The notes under the pieces: model-generated | What the model was told of the DNA's origin: nothing | The model's input: the letters and a program-made list of their open reading frames with translations, nothing else | Database searches by the model: none | Translations under genes and position numbers: made by a program | Shown here: positions 1-8,040 of the stretch, one piece after another | How the letters are laid out: every line of letters begins with the position of its first letter | Position numbering within the stretch: the stretch's first letter is position 1 | Assembly: GCA_032249615.1 (NCBI GenBank) | Contig: JAVVHH010000071.1 | Span: forward strand, 1-19,240 | Reading direction: 5' to 3' | DNA length: 19,240 nt | From: JAVVHH01 sp032249615 | Lineage (GTDB): Bacteria > Pseudomonadota > Alphaproteobacteria > Acetobacterales > Acetobacteraceae

Positions 1-46
1 GTTCGACGGGGACGGCATCGAGGTGCTTTCACGGCGGCGGTGGACG

Positions 47-1483
47 TCACAGAGGGGTTTTGATCGCAACCTGGCCAAGCTGGTGCGGTCCGTCGATGCT
101 CAGTCCATCGAGCGGGATTTCATGGAGCCGCGCCGCAGATTCGGCGGCGAGGGAGCCGCCGGCGACGGCCGAGAGGAGGCCGTTGCCGGAGAGGTAGCCG
201 GCGGCGCTTCGACCGGAGACGCCGCATGCGGCGCCACCCGCGGCGAAGAGGTTGGGGAATGGGTGACCGGCGGGGTCGAGGACGACGCCGCCCGGGTCGA
301 TTGCGAGGCCGCCCTGGGTGTGGAAGAGGGCGCCGGTGACGCGGACGGCGTGGAACGGCGGCGCGAGCGGGGGCGTCCCGGCGAAGTCGCGGCCGAAGGA
401 GGGGCCTTGGCGGGCCATGCTGGCGGCCAGCGCGGGGGCCGGGACGTTCATGGCGGCGGCGAGGGCGGCCGGGTCGGCGGCGGTGAGGATGGCGCCGGCA
501 GCTTCGGCTTGGCGGAAATCTTCGAACTGGCGGGCGATGGCGGCGATACGGCCATCGAAGACCGTCCAGGCGATGCCGCCGGATTGGCGGAGGACGAAGG
601 CGGCTTGCTCCGAGTAGCCTCCCATCTCGTTCGAGAAGCGTTCGCCCGCCGTATTCACCTGGACGCCGCCCTCGGTGATGGTGGCCCAGGTGATCAGGAT
701 GCCGATCGGGTGGGCGACGGAGCCGTGGCCTTGGTGGCCGGAGAGGTCGCGGCTGGCGGCCCCGAGGGCGCGACCCCAGCGGATCGCGTCGCCCTGGTTG
801 CCGGGATGGCCGAAATAGAGGGCGCCGGCGAGGTCGGGGATATGCTGGGCGACGAGGGCCGGGTCGCCGCCGTAGCCGTTGCAGGCGAGGATGAGGGCGT
901 CGCAGCCGACGCGTTCCGTGCTGCCGTCGGGGCGGATGTAGGCAAGGCCGCGTATGTGTCGGGAGTCTGTGTAGAGGGTGGTGACGTGGGCGTTGCAGAG
1001 GATGTCGATCTCGGCGGCTTCGGCCGCGGTGAGCAGACGGTCGATGAGTTCGGCGCCGGAGCGGGTGGGCAGGCCGTGCATGCGGCGGGCGCTGTGGCCG
1101 GGGTAGGTGAAGTCGTCGAGGACGGAGAATGGCAGGCCGTGGGCGTCGGCGAGCCATTCGAGGACGGCACCGGCGCGTTGGGTGAAGGCGTCGACAAGGG
1201 CCGGGTCGGGTTCTCCGTGGGCTTTGGCCATGATGTCGGCGGCGAACGAGGCCGGATCGTCGTCGATGCCGGCGTCGCGCTGCCAGCGTGTGTCGGCAGC
1301 TGGGATGAGGCCGGCGGAGAGGGCGGTGGAGCCGCGGGGAAGGGGGTCGCGCTCGAGGAGGAGAGTGTCGGCGCCGCGGCGCCTGGCCTCGAGGCCTGCG
1401 ATTAGGCCGGCCGCGCCGGCCCCCACGAAGACGATCGGGACGTGGGCGTCGAAGGTCACGTCGGCGGCTGGCAAGACGGTCAT
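47..1483 (-). CDS. FAD-dependent oxidoreductase, fumarate reductase/succinate dehydrogenase flavoprotein family
   Basis: A 478-aa flavoprotein of the FAD_binding_2 type (the group of soluble fumarate reductases, tricarballylate dehydrogenase and ketosteroid dehydrogenases). Residues 21-26 are the dinucleotide-binding GAGAAG, and E44 in LLLERD is the usual ribose-binding acid. Near the C-terminus HTQGGLAID and the glycine-rich GYLSGNGLLSAVAGG segment close the FAD site. There is no signal peptide, heme motif or membrane segment, so it is probably cytosolic. The family oxidises or reduces a C-C bond next to a carboxylate or carbonyl; the substrate here is unknown. The ATG at 1483 overlaps the stop of the upstream hydrolase gene (ATGA), and the nucleotide-binding fold starts 16 residues in, so the longer frame further upstream is unlikely. 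It is the last visible gene of the operon. The fumarate reductase arginine motif (NRLGG) is not conserved, so plain fumarate reduction is unlikely. Confidence 0.9.
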   Translation of the reverse strand: MTVLPAADVTFDAHVPIVFVGAGAAGLIAGLEARRRGADTLLLERDPLPRGSTALSAGLIPAADTRWQRDAGIDDDPASFAADIMAKAHGEPDPALVDAFTQRAGAVLEWLADAHGLPFSVLDDFTYPGHSARRMHGLPTRSGAELIDRLLTAAEAAEIDILCNAHVTTLYTDSRHIRGLAYIRPDGSTERVGCDALILACNGYGGDPALVAQHIPDLAGALYFGHPGNQGDAIRWGRALGAASRDLSGHQGHGSVAHPIGILITWATITEGGVQVNTAGERFSNEMGGYSEQAAFVLRQSGGIAWTVFDGRIAAIARQFEDFRQAEAAGAILTAADPAALAAAMNVPAPALAASMARQGPSFGRDFAGTPPLAPPFHAVRVTGALFHTQGGLAIDPGGVVLDPAGHPFPNLFAAGGAACGVSGRSAAGYLSGNGLLSAVAGGSLAAESAARLHEIPLDGLSIDGPHQLGQVAIKTPL

Positions 1484-2073
1484 TCGAGCTCGTCGAGCAG
1501 GGCGGTGATCGTGTCGACCCGGCACACGGGACGGAGCGCGGCGATGGCGGTGTCGTGGACGGCCTCGGTGAAGGCGGCGCAGCCGTCTTCGAGGACGGTG
1601 ACGTCGAAGTCGCGGACGTGGGCTTCGCGGACGGTGGACGCCACGCCGCCGTTGGTGACGATGCCGGCGACGAGCAGGCGGGTGATGCCGCAGCGGCGCA
1701 GGACCCATTCGAGGCGGGACATGTAGAAGGCGGAGTAGGCGACTTTCTCGACCGAGAGGTCGGCCGGGAGGAGTTCGTCGACGAGTTGATGACCCCAGGC
1801 GCCGGGGCAGAAATCGCCGCGGCGGAGGAAGGGGCGGAGCGAGAGAAGGTGGGGCGAGATCAGGGGTTCGCCGCCGCGGCCGGGGACGAGGGTGAACTGG
1901 GTTTGGACGATCCAGCCGCCGTGGGCGCGAAGGTGGTCGGCCAGCGGTTTCAGGCGGGCGGGGACGGCTGATATGGCTGGCGTGCCGAGGCCGGCGCGGC
2001 CGTAGGCGCCGTCGGGGTGGATGAAGTCGTTCTGCAGGTCGCAGAGGAGGAGGGCGGTGGTTTCGAGTGTCAT
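1480..2073 (-). CDS. Isochorismatase-like hydrolase lacking the nucleophilic cysteine
   Basis: A 197-aa alpha/beta hydrolase of the isochorismatase/nicotinamidase (cysteine hydrolase) superfamily, full length for the family. D12 in LLCDLQNDF and K110 in VEKVAYSAF are the conserved acid and base. The block that normally reads TNVCVEST reads TNGGVAST here, so the catalytic cysteine is G143. Family members with Cys hydrolyse amides (nicotinamidase, maleamate amidase, N-carbamoylsarcosine amidase). True isochorismatases such as EntB and PhzD have Gly at this place and use the Asp without a covalent intermediate. Inference: it either acts as a non-covalent hydrolase of the EntB type or has a changed reaction. 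It sits between hyuA and the flavoprotein gene with ATGA overlaps on both sides, so it should work in the same pathway. The ATG at 2073 is favoured by that overlap and by the family's usual N-terminus. Confidence 0.9.
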   Translation of the reverse strand: MTLETTALLLCDLQNDFIHPDGAYGRAGLGTPAISAVPARLKPLADHLRAHGGWIVQTQFTLVPGRGGEPLISPHLLSLRPFLRRGDFCPGAWGHQLVDELLPADLSVEKVAYSAFYMSRLEWVLRRCGITRLLVAGIVTNGGVASTVREAHVRDFDVTVLEDGCAAFTEAVHDTAIAALRPVCRVDTITALLDELE

Positions 2074-4115
2074 TGGCGGGTCACGACCACGTTGCCGAGG
2101 TGGTCGACCCGAGCGATGAGGCCGGGGTCGATCACGGTGGTGGCGTCGGGCTGTTCGAGGATGGCGGGACCGGGGATCGTGGCCCCGGCGGGAAGCAGGA
2201 GGCGGTCGTGGATGGTGGCGCGGTGCCAGCCGCCGAACCAGACATCACGGGTGCCGCGGTCGGCGGCGGCCAGGGAGGCTTCGGGGCCGGGGGCAAGGGC
2301 GGCCAGGTCGAAACGCGGCCGGCGGCCGATGGCGGCGGTGCGTAGATTGACGAGGCGGATGCCGAGGCCGGGGAGCAGGCGGCTGAATTGAGTGCTGTAG
2401 GCGGCGTCGAAGGCGGCGCGGAGGGTGGCTTCAGAGATGGACGTCGTGCCGCCGGCGACGGCGATGGGGAGGCGGACGGCGACGGTATGGGTTTGGCCGA
2501 CGTAGTGCATGTCGGCCTCGAAGACCGTGTCGATGCGGTCGACAGGGAGGCCGGCGGCCTCGACGACGGCGATGGCGGCCGCGGCTTCGGCCACGAGGCG
2601 GCGGTCAAGGGCGGCGGCGTCGATGCCGTCGAGGTTCAGGTTCACCGTCTGGACCTGGTCGTGGCGGATGTCGGCGATGATGCAGCCGAGGGCGGAGGTG
2701 ACGCCGGGGAAGCGCGGGACGAGGGCGGCCTTCATGCCGACGTCGGTGATGAGGGCACCAGCGTGGAGCGCGCCGCCGCCGCCGAACGGGACCGCGGCGA
2801 AGCGCTGCGGGTCGTGGCCGCGCTCGATGGAGACGAGGCGGATCGCGCCGGCCATGCGGGCGTTGGCGACGCGAACGATGGCCTCGGCGGCCTGTTCCGG
2901 CCCGAGGCCGAGTTTGGCGCCGACATGGGTCATGATGGCGTCGCGGGCGGCTTCGACATCGAGGCGAGTAAGTGCGCCGCCGATCGGGCGCTCGGCGTTG
3001 ATGCGGCCGAGGACGACGTTGGCGTCGGTGAGGGTGGGGCGGGTGCCGCCTCCGCCGTAGGCGACGGGGCCGGGTCGGGAGCCCGCGCTTTCGGGGCCGA
3101 CCTGGAGGAGGCCGCCAGCGTCGACGGAGGCGATGGAGCCGCCGCCGGCGCCGATGGTGGTGATCTCGATCATCGGGGTGCGGATGACGAGGCCGAACTC
3201 GACGGTGACTTGGGCGGCCAGCGCGACGCCGCCGCCGACGACGAGGGAAACGTCGAAGGAGGTGCCGCCGAGATCGCCGGTGATGACGTCAGGAAACCCG
3301 GCGGCTTCGGCGATGGCCGCGGCGGCGATGACGCCAGCGGCGGGGCCGGAGAGGGCAGTGCGGACCGGGAGGCGGCGCGCGGTGGCAGTAGACATGACGC
3401 CACCGTTGGATTGGACGATGTGGAACGGGCCAGTGAAGCCGCCGTCGGCGAGCGCGGTGTCGAGCTTCGCCAGATAGCTGCCGACGACGGGCTGGAGGTA
3501 GGCGTTGAGCGCGGTGGTCGATGTGCGTTCGAACTCGCGGATTTCCGGGAGGATTTGGGCGGAGCAGGCGATGTTGGCGTTGGGCCAGACGGACTGGGCG
3601 GCGGCCAAGGCGGCGAGTTCGTTGGCGGGGTTGGCGTAGGCGTTGACGAAGACGATGGCCAGGGCTTCGGCGCCCTCGGCCAGCAGGCGCTTGGCAAGGT
3701 GCTGGATCTCGGCGGGATCGACGTGCTGGCGGATGGTGCCGTCGGCGAAAGTGCGCTCGGCGGCTTCGAGGCGCATGTCGCGGTCGATGACGGGGACGAA
3801 ATCGCCCCACAGGCCCCAGGTCTGGCGGCGGTCGCGGCGGCGCATCTCGAGCACGTCGCGGAACCCGGCCGTCGTGATGAGCCCGACGCGGGCGCCTTTG
3901 CGTTCGAGCAGGGCGTTGGTGCCGACGGTGGTGCCGTGGACGATGGAGCTTATTTCCCGCAGCGCGCCGAGGGAGCGCAGGCCGGCCATGAAGCCGACGG
4001 CTTCGTCGCCGCGGTTGGAGGGCACTTTTGTGGTCTCGAAGCGACCGGCCTGGTCGTCGAAGAGGAACATGTCGGTGAAGGTGCCGCCGACGTCGACGCC
4101 TACGATGCGGGTCAC
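2070..4115 (-). CDS. Hydantoinase/oxoprolinase family protein, subunit A (HyuA type)
   Basis: A 681-aa protein, the normal length of an N-methylhydantoinase A subunit. It is an ASKHA-fold ATPase: the N-terminal GVDVGGTFTD (residues 6-15) is the phosphate-1 motif. VHGTTVGTNALLERKG and GDLGGTSFDVSLV are further ATPase/hydantoinase_A signatures. With subunit B the family opens cyclic amides (hydantoins, 5-oxoproline, caprolactam) at the cost of ATP; related complexes carboxylate acetone or acetophenone. No small third subunit of the acetone carboxylase type is seen nearby, which favours ring opening. I chose the GTG at 4115 because it gives a GTGA overlap with the hyuB stop and puts the motif at the usual distance from the N-terminus. 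The open frame continues upstream into hyuB, but that part has no similarity to the family. The exact substrate cannot be read from the sequence. Confidence 0.93.
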   Translation of the reverse strand: MTRIVGVDVGGTFTDMFLFDDQAGRFETTKVPSNRGDEAVGFMAGLRSLGALREISSIVHGTTVGTNALLERKGARVGLITTAGFRDVLEMRRRDRRQTWGLWGDFVPVIDRDMRLEAAERTFADGTIRQHVDPAEIQHLAKRLLAEGAEALAIVFVNAYANPANELAALAAAQSVWPNANIACSAQILPEIREFERTSTTALNAYLQPVVGSYLAKLDTALADGGFTGPFHIVQSNGGVMSTATARRLPVRTALSGPAAGVIAAAAIAEAAGFPDVITGDLGGTSFDVSLVVGGGVALAAQVTVEFGLVIRTPMIEITTIGAGGGSIASVDAGGLLQVGPESAGSRPGPVAYGGGGTRPTLTDANVVLGRINAERPIGGALTRLDVEAARDAIMTHVGAKLGLGPEQAAEAIVRVANARMAGAIRLVSIERGHDPQRFAAVPFGGGGALHAGALITDVGMKAALVPRFPGVTSALGCIIADIRHDQVQTVNLNLDGIDAAALDRRLVAEAAAAIAVVEAAGLPVDRIDTVFEADMHYVGQTHTVAVRLPIAVAGGTTSISEATLRAAFDAAYSTQFSRLLPGLGIRLVNLRTAAIGRRPRFDLAALAPGPEASLAAADRGTRDVWFGGWHRATIHDRLLLPAGATIPGPAILEQPDATTVIDPGLIARVDHLGNVVVTRQ

Positions 4116-5743
4116 GAAACGTATCCGAGACGGCGGTCGCGTTCGGATGCGGCCGGGTCGCGCTGGTCGGGGGGGCCCCAGCCGCCCCCGCCGGGGGTTT
4201 CGAGGCGGATGCGGTGGCCGGTGGGGACGGCGATTTCGGTGACTTTGGAGACGAGGGCCGGGCTGTGGGGGCCGGTGGCGTCGTGCCAGGTGAAGCGGTT
4301 GAGGGCGCCGCTGGTGCCGCCGACGACGCCGAAGGGGCCGACGGTGCCGCGCTCGCCGAGCAGGGAGACTTGGGTGTCGGTGAGCATCTCGATCTCGTAG
4401 ATGGCGCCGAGGCCGCCGCGATGGGTGCCGAGGCCGGCCGAGTCTGGGCGGAGAGCCCACTGGGTGAAGAGGACGGGGTAGGCGGCCTCGAGGATCTCGG
4501 CGGGCGGAATGGTGGCGGTGGAGATCGGGTTGTTGGCGTGGCTGAGGCCGTCGGTCTCCGGGTTGCCGCCCATGCCGCCGCCAAAGAAGCTGAACATGAC
4601 CCAGCGGGAGCCGTCCGCGCGATGGCCGGCGAGGGAGAGGGCGTTGATGGTGCCGAAGGGGGCGGCGGTGGCGCGTGCCGGGTCGGCCTGGGCGAGGGCG
4701 CCGAGGATGACGCCGATGAGGCGGAGGATGGTTTCGGTGTAGCCGGCCATCGGGCGCGGGGGGCCGGCGGCGAGCAACGTGGTCTCTGGGATGACGAAGC
4801 GGATGGGGCGGAGGCAGCCGGCGTTGGCAGGAACCGCGGTGAAGACGTGCTTCAGCGCGACGTAGCAGGCGGCGACGGTGGTGGCGTAGGCGATATTGAC
4901 GGGGCCCTGCGTGGGCGGCGATGAGCGAGAGAAATCCATCGTCATCGTTTCGCCGTCGATGGTCAGGTCGAGGGCGACGGTGAGTGTCGCGTCGGTGATG
5001 CCGTCGTTGTCGAGCACGTCCTCGAAGGCATAGCGGCCGTCGGGCAGGGCGGCGATGGCGGCGCGCATCATGGTGTCGGCGCGGGCGGAGAAGGCGTCGA
5101 AGGCGGTTTGCACCGTGGCGTCACCGTATTCGTCGAGCAGGCCGGCGAGGCGGCGCTCGCCAAGGTCCAGCGCGCCGAGTTGGCCGTTGAGGTCGCCCCA
5201 ATTGGAGGTGGGGACGCGGGAGTTGGCGGCGAGGATTTCCAGCAGATCGTGGTTCATGCGGCCGCCGGCGATCAATTTCACCGGGGGAATACGCATGCCT
5301 TCCTGGAAGCTTTCGGTGGCTTTGGGGTTGTAGCCGCCCGGCACGTTGCCGCCGATGTCGAGCCAGTGGCCGGCGGAGGCGAGCCAGCAGAACAGGGTGC
5401 CGCCGCGGAAGATGGGGCGGACGAGGCGGAAATCGTTGAGGTGGGTGCCGCCGGCATAGGGGTCGTTGAAGAGGAAGGTGTCGCCGGGCTCGAGGCCGCC
5501 GTCACGGGCGACTTTGTCGATCACGGCTTTGACGGCGAAAGCCATCGCGCCGACGAAGATCGGCAAGCCGGCGGCGCCTTGGACGAGGGTGTCGCCGGTT
5601 TCGGGGTGGTAGAGGCCGTGGCAGGCATCCTTGGCTTCGGCGATGATGGGGTTGAAGGCGGCGCGGTAGAGGGTCGCGTCCATTTCGTCGGCGATCTGGG
5701 TGAGACGGCCGTCGAGGATGGCGAGGGTCACGGGATCGATCAT
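4112..5743 (-). CDS. Hydantoinase/oxoprolinase family protein, subunit B (HyuB type)
   Basis: A 543-aa partner of the HyuA-type ATPase encoded just downstream, near the usual length of HyuB/acetone carboxylase alpha-like proteins. Recognisable blocks are DPVTLAILDGRLTQIADEM at the N-terminus, FLFNDPYAGGTHLNDF, SFQEGMRIPPVKL, GDLNGQLGALDLGERRL and the C-terminal GGGGWGPP found across the family. Two family blocks differ. The usual HIPVHLG segment reads GLPIFVG, and the usual AHHADVGG reads GHWLDIGG, so several commonly conserved histidines are absent while the first H of the second block is kept. This suggests a divergent subgroup with its own substrate. The ATG at 5743 overlaps the stop of the lyase gene (ATGA). 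HyuA and HyuB are expected to form a cytosolic heteromer. Confidence 0.93.
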   Translation of the reverse strand: MIDPVTLAILDGRLTQIADEMDATLYRAAFNPIIAEAKDACHGLYHPETGDTLVQGAAGLPIFVGAMAFAVKAVIDKVARDGGLEPGDTFLFNDPYAGGTHLNDFRLVRPIFRGGTLFCWLASAGHWLDIGGNVPGGYNPKATESFQEGMRIPPVKLIAGGRMNHDLLEILAANSRVPTSNWGDLNGQLGALDLGERRLAGLLDEYGDATVQTAFDAFSARADTMMRAAIAALPDGRYAFEDVLDNDGITDATLTVALDLTIDGETMTMDFSRSSPPTQGPVNIAYATTVAACYVALKHVFTAVPANAGCLRPIRFVIPETTLLAAGPPRPMAGYTETILRLIGVILGALAQADPARATAAPFGTINALSLAGHRADGSRWVMFSFFGGGMGGNPETDGLSHANNPISTATIPPAEILEAAYPVLFTQWALRPDSAGLGTHRGGLGAIYEIEMLTDTQVSLLGERGTVGPFGVVGGTSGALNRFTWHDATGPHSPALVSKVTEIAVPTGHRIRLETPGGGGWGPPDQRDPAASERDRRLGYVS

Positions 5744-6600
5744 TGGGCGTAGCTTTTGCCGAGGGCGAGCATCTCGGGGGTGCCGATGAGGTCGTTCAGC
5801 TGGGTGAAGTCGAACATGCGGTCGGCGAAGGGCAGGTTGCTGCCGTGCTGGGCGAGGGAGGCGTAGTAGGCCTGTGCGGTGCGGGCGAGGGCGCGGACGA
5901 TGCCGCCGGGGAAGATGACGAGGCGAAAGCCGAGGCGATCGAGCTCTGCCCGCGGCAAGGGCGGGGTGTCGCCGCCGTCGACCATGTTGGCCATCAGCGG
6001 GCGGGTGCCGCGCAGGGCGGCCGTAACGGTCTCGAGTTGCTCGACGTTCTGCGGGGCTTCGACGAAGAGGATGTCGGCGCCGGCTTCGGCGTAGCGGTGG
6101 GCGCGGTCGATGGCTGCATCAATACCGTCGACGGCGACGGCGTCGGTGCGGGCGATGATGAGGGTGTCGGCCGAGGCGCGAGCGTCGAGGGCGGCGTGCA
6201 GCTTGCCGACCATCTCGGCGGCCGGGATGAGGGTTTTGTCGCGGAGGTGGCCGCAGCGCTTCGGGACGGCCTGGTCCTCGAGCTGGATCGCGGAGGCGCC
6301 GGCGCGCTCGAATATGCGCACGGTGCGCAGCACGTTCAGCGCGTTGCCGTAACCGTTGTCGGCATCGACGACGAGGGGGGTCGGGACGCGGTCGCGGATC
6401 AAGGCGATCGTTTCGGCGACCTCGTTCATGGAGACGAGGCCGATATCGGGGCGGCCGAGGCGGGTGTAGGCGATGGCGGCGCCGGAGACGTAGAGCGCCT
6501 GAAAGCCGGCCTCGGTGGCGAGCGTGGCGGTGATCGCGTCGTAGATGCCGGGGGCGATGACCAGTCCGGCCCGGAGTTGCTGCGGTAGCGTTGGGATCAT
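5740..6600 (-). CDS. Isocitrate lyase/PEP mutase superfamily carbon-carbon lyase
   Basis: A 286-aa (beta/alpha)8 enzyme of the isocitrate lyase/PEP mutase superfamily, the size of 2-methylisocitrate lyase (PrpB) and 2,3-dimethylmalate lyase. Seen motifs are YVSGAAIAYTRLG (37-49), the metal-binding D79-A-D81 in VVDADNGYGN, E108-D109, and the lyase loop K114-R-C-G-H118. The cysteine in KRCGH is the hallmark of lyases; phosphonate-forming PEP mutases lack it. It therefore probably cleaves a 2-hydroxy dicarboxylate (alkylmalate or alkylisocitrate) into pyruvate or glyoxylate plus a carboxylic acid. There is no prpC, prpD or aceB nearby, so a methylcitrate or glyoxylate cycle role is not supported. 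The ATG at 6600 is chosen; a GTG at 6606 (two residues earlier, GTGA overlap with the livF stop) is equally possible. Neither start has a clear Shine-Dalgarno, so translation is probably coupled. Confidence 0.9.
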   Translation of the reverse strand: MIPTLPQQLRAGLVIAPGIYDAITATLATEAGFQALYVSGAAIAYTRLGRPDIGLVSMNEVAETIALIRDRVPTPLVVDADNGYGNALNVLRTVRIFERAGASAIQLEDQAVPKRCGHLRDKTLIPAAEMVGKLHAALDARASADTLIIARTDAVAVDGIDAAIDRAHRYAEAGADILFVEAPQNVEQLETVTAALRGTRPLMANMVDGGDTPPLPRAELDRLGFRLVIFPGGIVRALARTAQAYYASLAQHGSNLPFADRMFDFTQLNDLIGTPEMLALGKSYAQ

Positions 6601-6602
6601 CG

Positions 6603-7313
6603 TCACAATCCGAGATAGGTGCGTTTGAGTTCGGGGTCGGTGCGCAGGGTCGCGGCAGGTCCGGAAAGGACGCAAACGCCGTTCTCGAGCACGTAGGCGC
6701 GGTCGGCCATGTCGAGCGACTGCACGACGTTCTGTTCGACCAGCATGATGGCGAGCCCGTCGGCGCGGAGGCGGGCGATGAGGGCGAACATCTCCTCGAC
6801 GAGCAGCGGGGAGAGGCCGAGAGAGGGTTCGTCGAGGATCAGGAGGCGGGGCTCGGCCATCATGCCGCGGCCGATCGCCAGCATTTGCTGTTCGCCGCCC
6901 GAGAGGGTGCCGGCGGCTTGGGAGGCGCGCTCGCGTAGGCGAGGGAAGGTTTGCAGCACGCGCTCGAGGTTGGCGGCACGGCGCGGGCGGGCGCGGCGGT
7001 AGCTGCCGAGGATGAGGTTGTCGCGGACGGACATGTCGGCGAAGACGCGGCGGCCTTCGGGCACGTGGATCAGCCCGGTTTCGACGATGCGTTGCGGAGC
7101 GGCACGGGCGGTGCTGGCGCCGGCGAAATGGATCTCGCCGGCGCGGACGGGGATGACGCCGGAGAGCGCCTTGTTCAGCGTGGTCTTGCCGACGCCGTTG
7201 GAGCCGAGGACGGCGACGATCTCGCCGGGCTCGACGACGAGGTCGATGCCGTGCAGGACCTCGGTGGCGCCGTAGCCGGCGCGGAGCCCTGAAACGTGCA
7301 GGAGTTCAGCCAT
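6603..7313 (-). CDS. livF: ABC transporter ATP-binding protein, branched-chain amino acid (HAAT) type, LivF
   Basis: A 236-aa ATPase subunit of a hydrophobic-amino-acid-type ABC importer. Walker A is GSNGVGKT (37-44), the signature is LSGGEQQ (137-143) and Walker B is LLILDEP (157-163), followed by the switch segment ending VEQN. HVPEGRRVF and the C-terminal YLGL ending are typical of LivF rather than LivG. It would pair with the LivG-type ATPase on the cytosolic face of the LivHM permease. The gene overlaps livG by 8 bases and ends 2 bases before the lyase ATG. HAAT systems carry many substrates besides leucine, including urea, amides and aromatic or dicarboxylic acids. In this operon it most likely imports the compound that the downstream enzymes degrade. 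Confidence 0.95.
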   Translation of the reverse strand: MAELLHVSGLRAGYGATEVLHGIDLVVEPGEIVAVLGSNGVGKTTLNKALSGVIPVRAGEIHFAGASTARAAPQRIVETGLIHVPEGRRVFADMSVRDNLILGSYRRARPRRAANLERVLQTFPRLRERASQAAGTLSGGEQQMLAIGRGMMAEPRLLILDEPSLGLSPLLVEEMFALIARLRADGLAIMLVEQNVVQSLDMADRAYVLENGVCVLSGPAATLRTDPELKRTYLGL

Positions 7314-8040
7314 GGGCGGCCATGCTCGCGGCGGCGCCGGGGCCGAGATAGGCTTCGATGACGGCCCGGTCGGCGCAGACGTCGCGGGGCGGACCGGCGG
7401 CGATCATGCGGCCTTGGGCAAGGACGTGAACGGTGTCGCAAAGCTGCATAACGGCCTGCATGACGTGCTCGATCATGAGGATGGTGATGCCGGATGCGAC
7501 GAGGCCGCGCAGGACGGGGAGCATGCCCTCGATCTCGGTGGGGTTGAGGCCGGCCAGGACCTCGTCGAGCAGGAGAAGGGTGGGTTCGGTGGCGAGCGCG
7601 CGGGCGAGTTCGAGGCGCTTGCGGCCGGCGACGGTAAGCGAGGCGGCGGGTTTGTCGAGTTCGGGGCCGAGGCCGACCCGCTTGCCGACGGCGGTGGCGC
7701 GGTCGAGCGCTTCGGCGCGGGCGCCGTGGCGGAGGTGGGCGCCGACGGCGATGTTCTCGCGGACGCTGAGGCCGGCGAAGGGCTGCACGATTTGGAACGT
7801 GCGGACGATGCCGGCCTGGGCGCGGCGATGAGCCGGGTCGGCGGTGATGTCGTGGTCTTGGAAGAGGACGCGGCCGGCGGTGGGCTGGGTAAAGCCGGCG
7901 ATGATGGTGAAGAGCGTGGTTTTGCCGGCGCCGTTAGGGCCGATGAGGCCGGTGATGACTCCGGCGGGGACGGTGAGCGAGGCGTCGTCGACGGCGAGGA
8001 GGCCGCCGAAGCGTTTGCTGACGCCCTGGACGGTGAGCAT
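7306..8040 (-). CDS. livG: ABC transporter ATP-binding protein, branched-chain amino acid type, LivG
   Basis: A 244-aa ATPase, the second nucleotide-binding subunit of the importer. Walker A is GPNGAGKT (34-41) and Walker B is LLLLDEVLAGL (155-165). The signature region reads SLTVAGRKRLE, the relaxed form common in LivG-type proteins rather than the LSGGQ of most ABC ATPases. RTFQIVQPFAGLSVRENI after the Walker A region is also characteristic of LivG. The ATG at 8040 shares its first base with the last codon of livM (ATGA overlap), and the 3' end overlaps livF by 8 bases, so these genes are translated as a coupled set. It is cytosolic and membrane-associated through LivH and LivM. Confidence 0.95.
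   Translation of the reverse strand: MLTVQGVSKRFGGLLAVDDASLTVPAGVITGLIGPNGAGKTTLFTIIAGFTQPTAGRVLFQDHDITADPAHRRAQAGIVRTFQIVQPFAGLSVRENIAVGAHLRHGARAEALDRATAVGKRVGLGPELDKPAASLTVAGRKRLELARALATEPTLLLLDEVLAGLNPTEIEGMLPVLRGLVASGITILMIEHVMQAVMQLCDTVHVLAQGRMIAAGPPRDVCADRAVIEAYLGPGAAASMAAHG

Noticed and set aside
1..46. Possible start of a further operon gene at the left edge
   Set aside because: Minus-strand GTG and ATG triplets occur, but there is no Shine-Dalgarno and too few codons to recognise anything.
23..1405. 460-aa open frame on the plus strand
   Set aside because: Antisense to the clear flavoprotein gene; low-complexity GGA/GEG repeats only.
2388..4400. 670-aa open frame on the plus strand, rich in Gly, Asp and Glu
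   Set aside because: It lies antisense to hyuA and hyuB, shows no domain signature, and its composition is what C-ending codons produce when read on the other strand.
2070..5743. HyuAB pair as acetone or acetophenone carboxylase
   Set aside because: No gene for a small third subunit of the acetone carboxylase type is present, and the neighbouring enzymes fit ring opening better; not fully excluded.
5740..6600. Phosphonate biosynthesis (PEP mutase)
   Set aside because: The KRCGH lyase loop with Cys is present and no phosphonopyruvate decarboxylase or other phosphonate gene is nearby.
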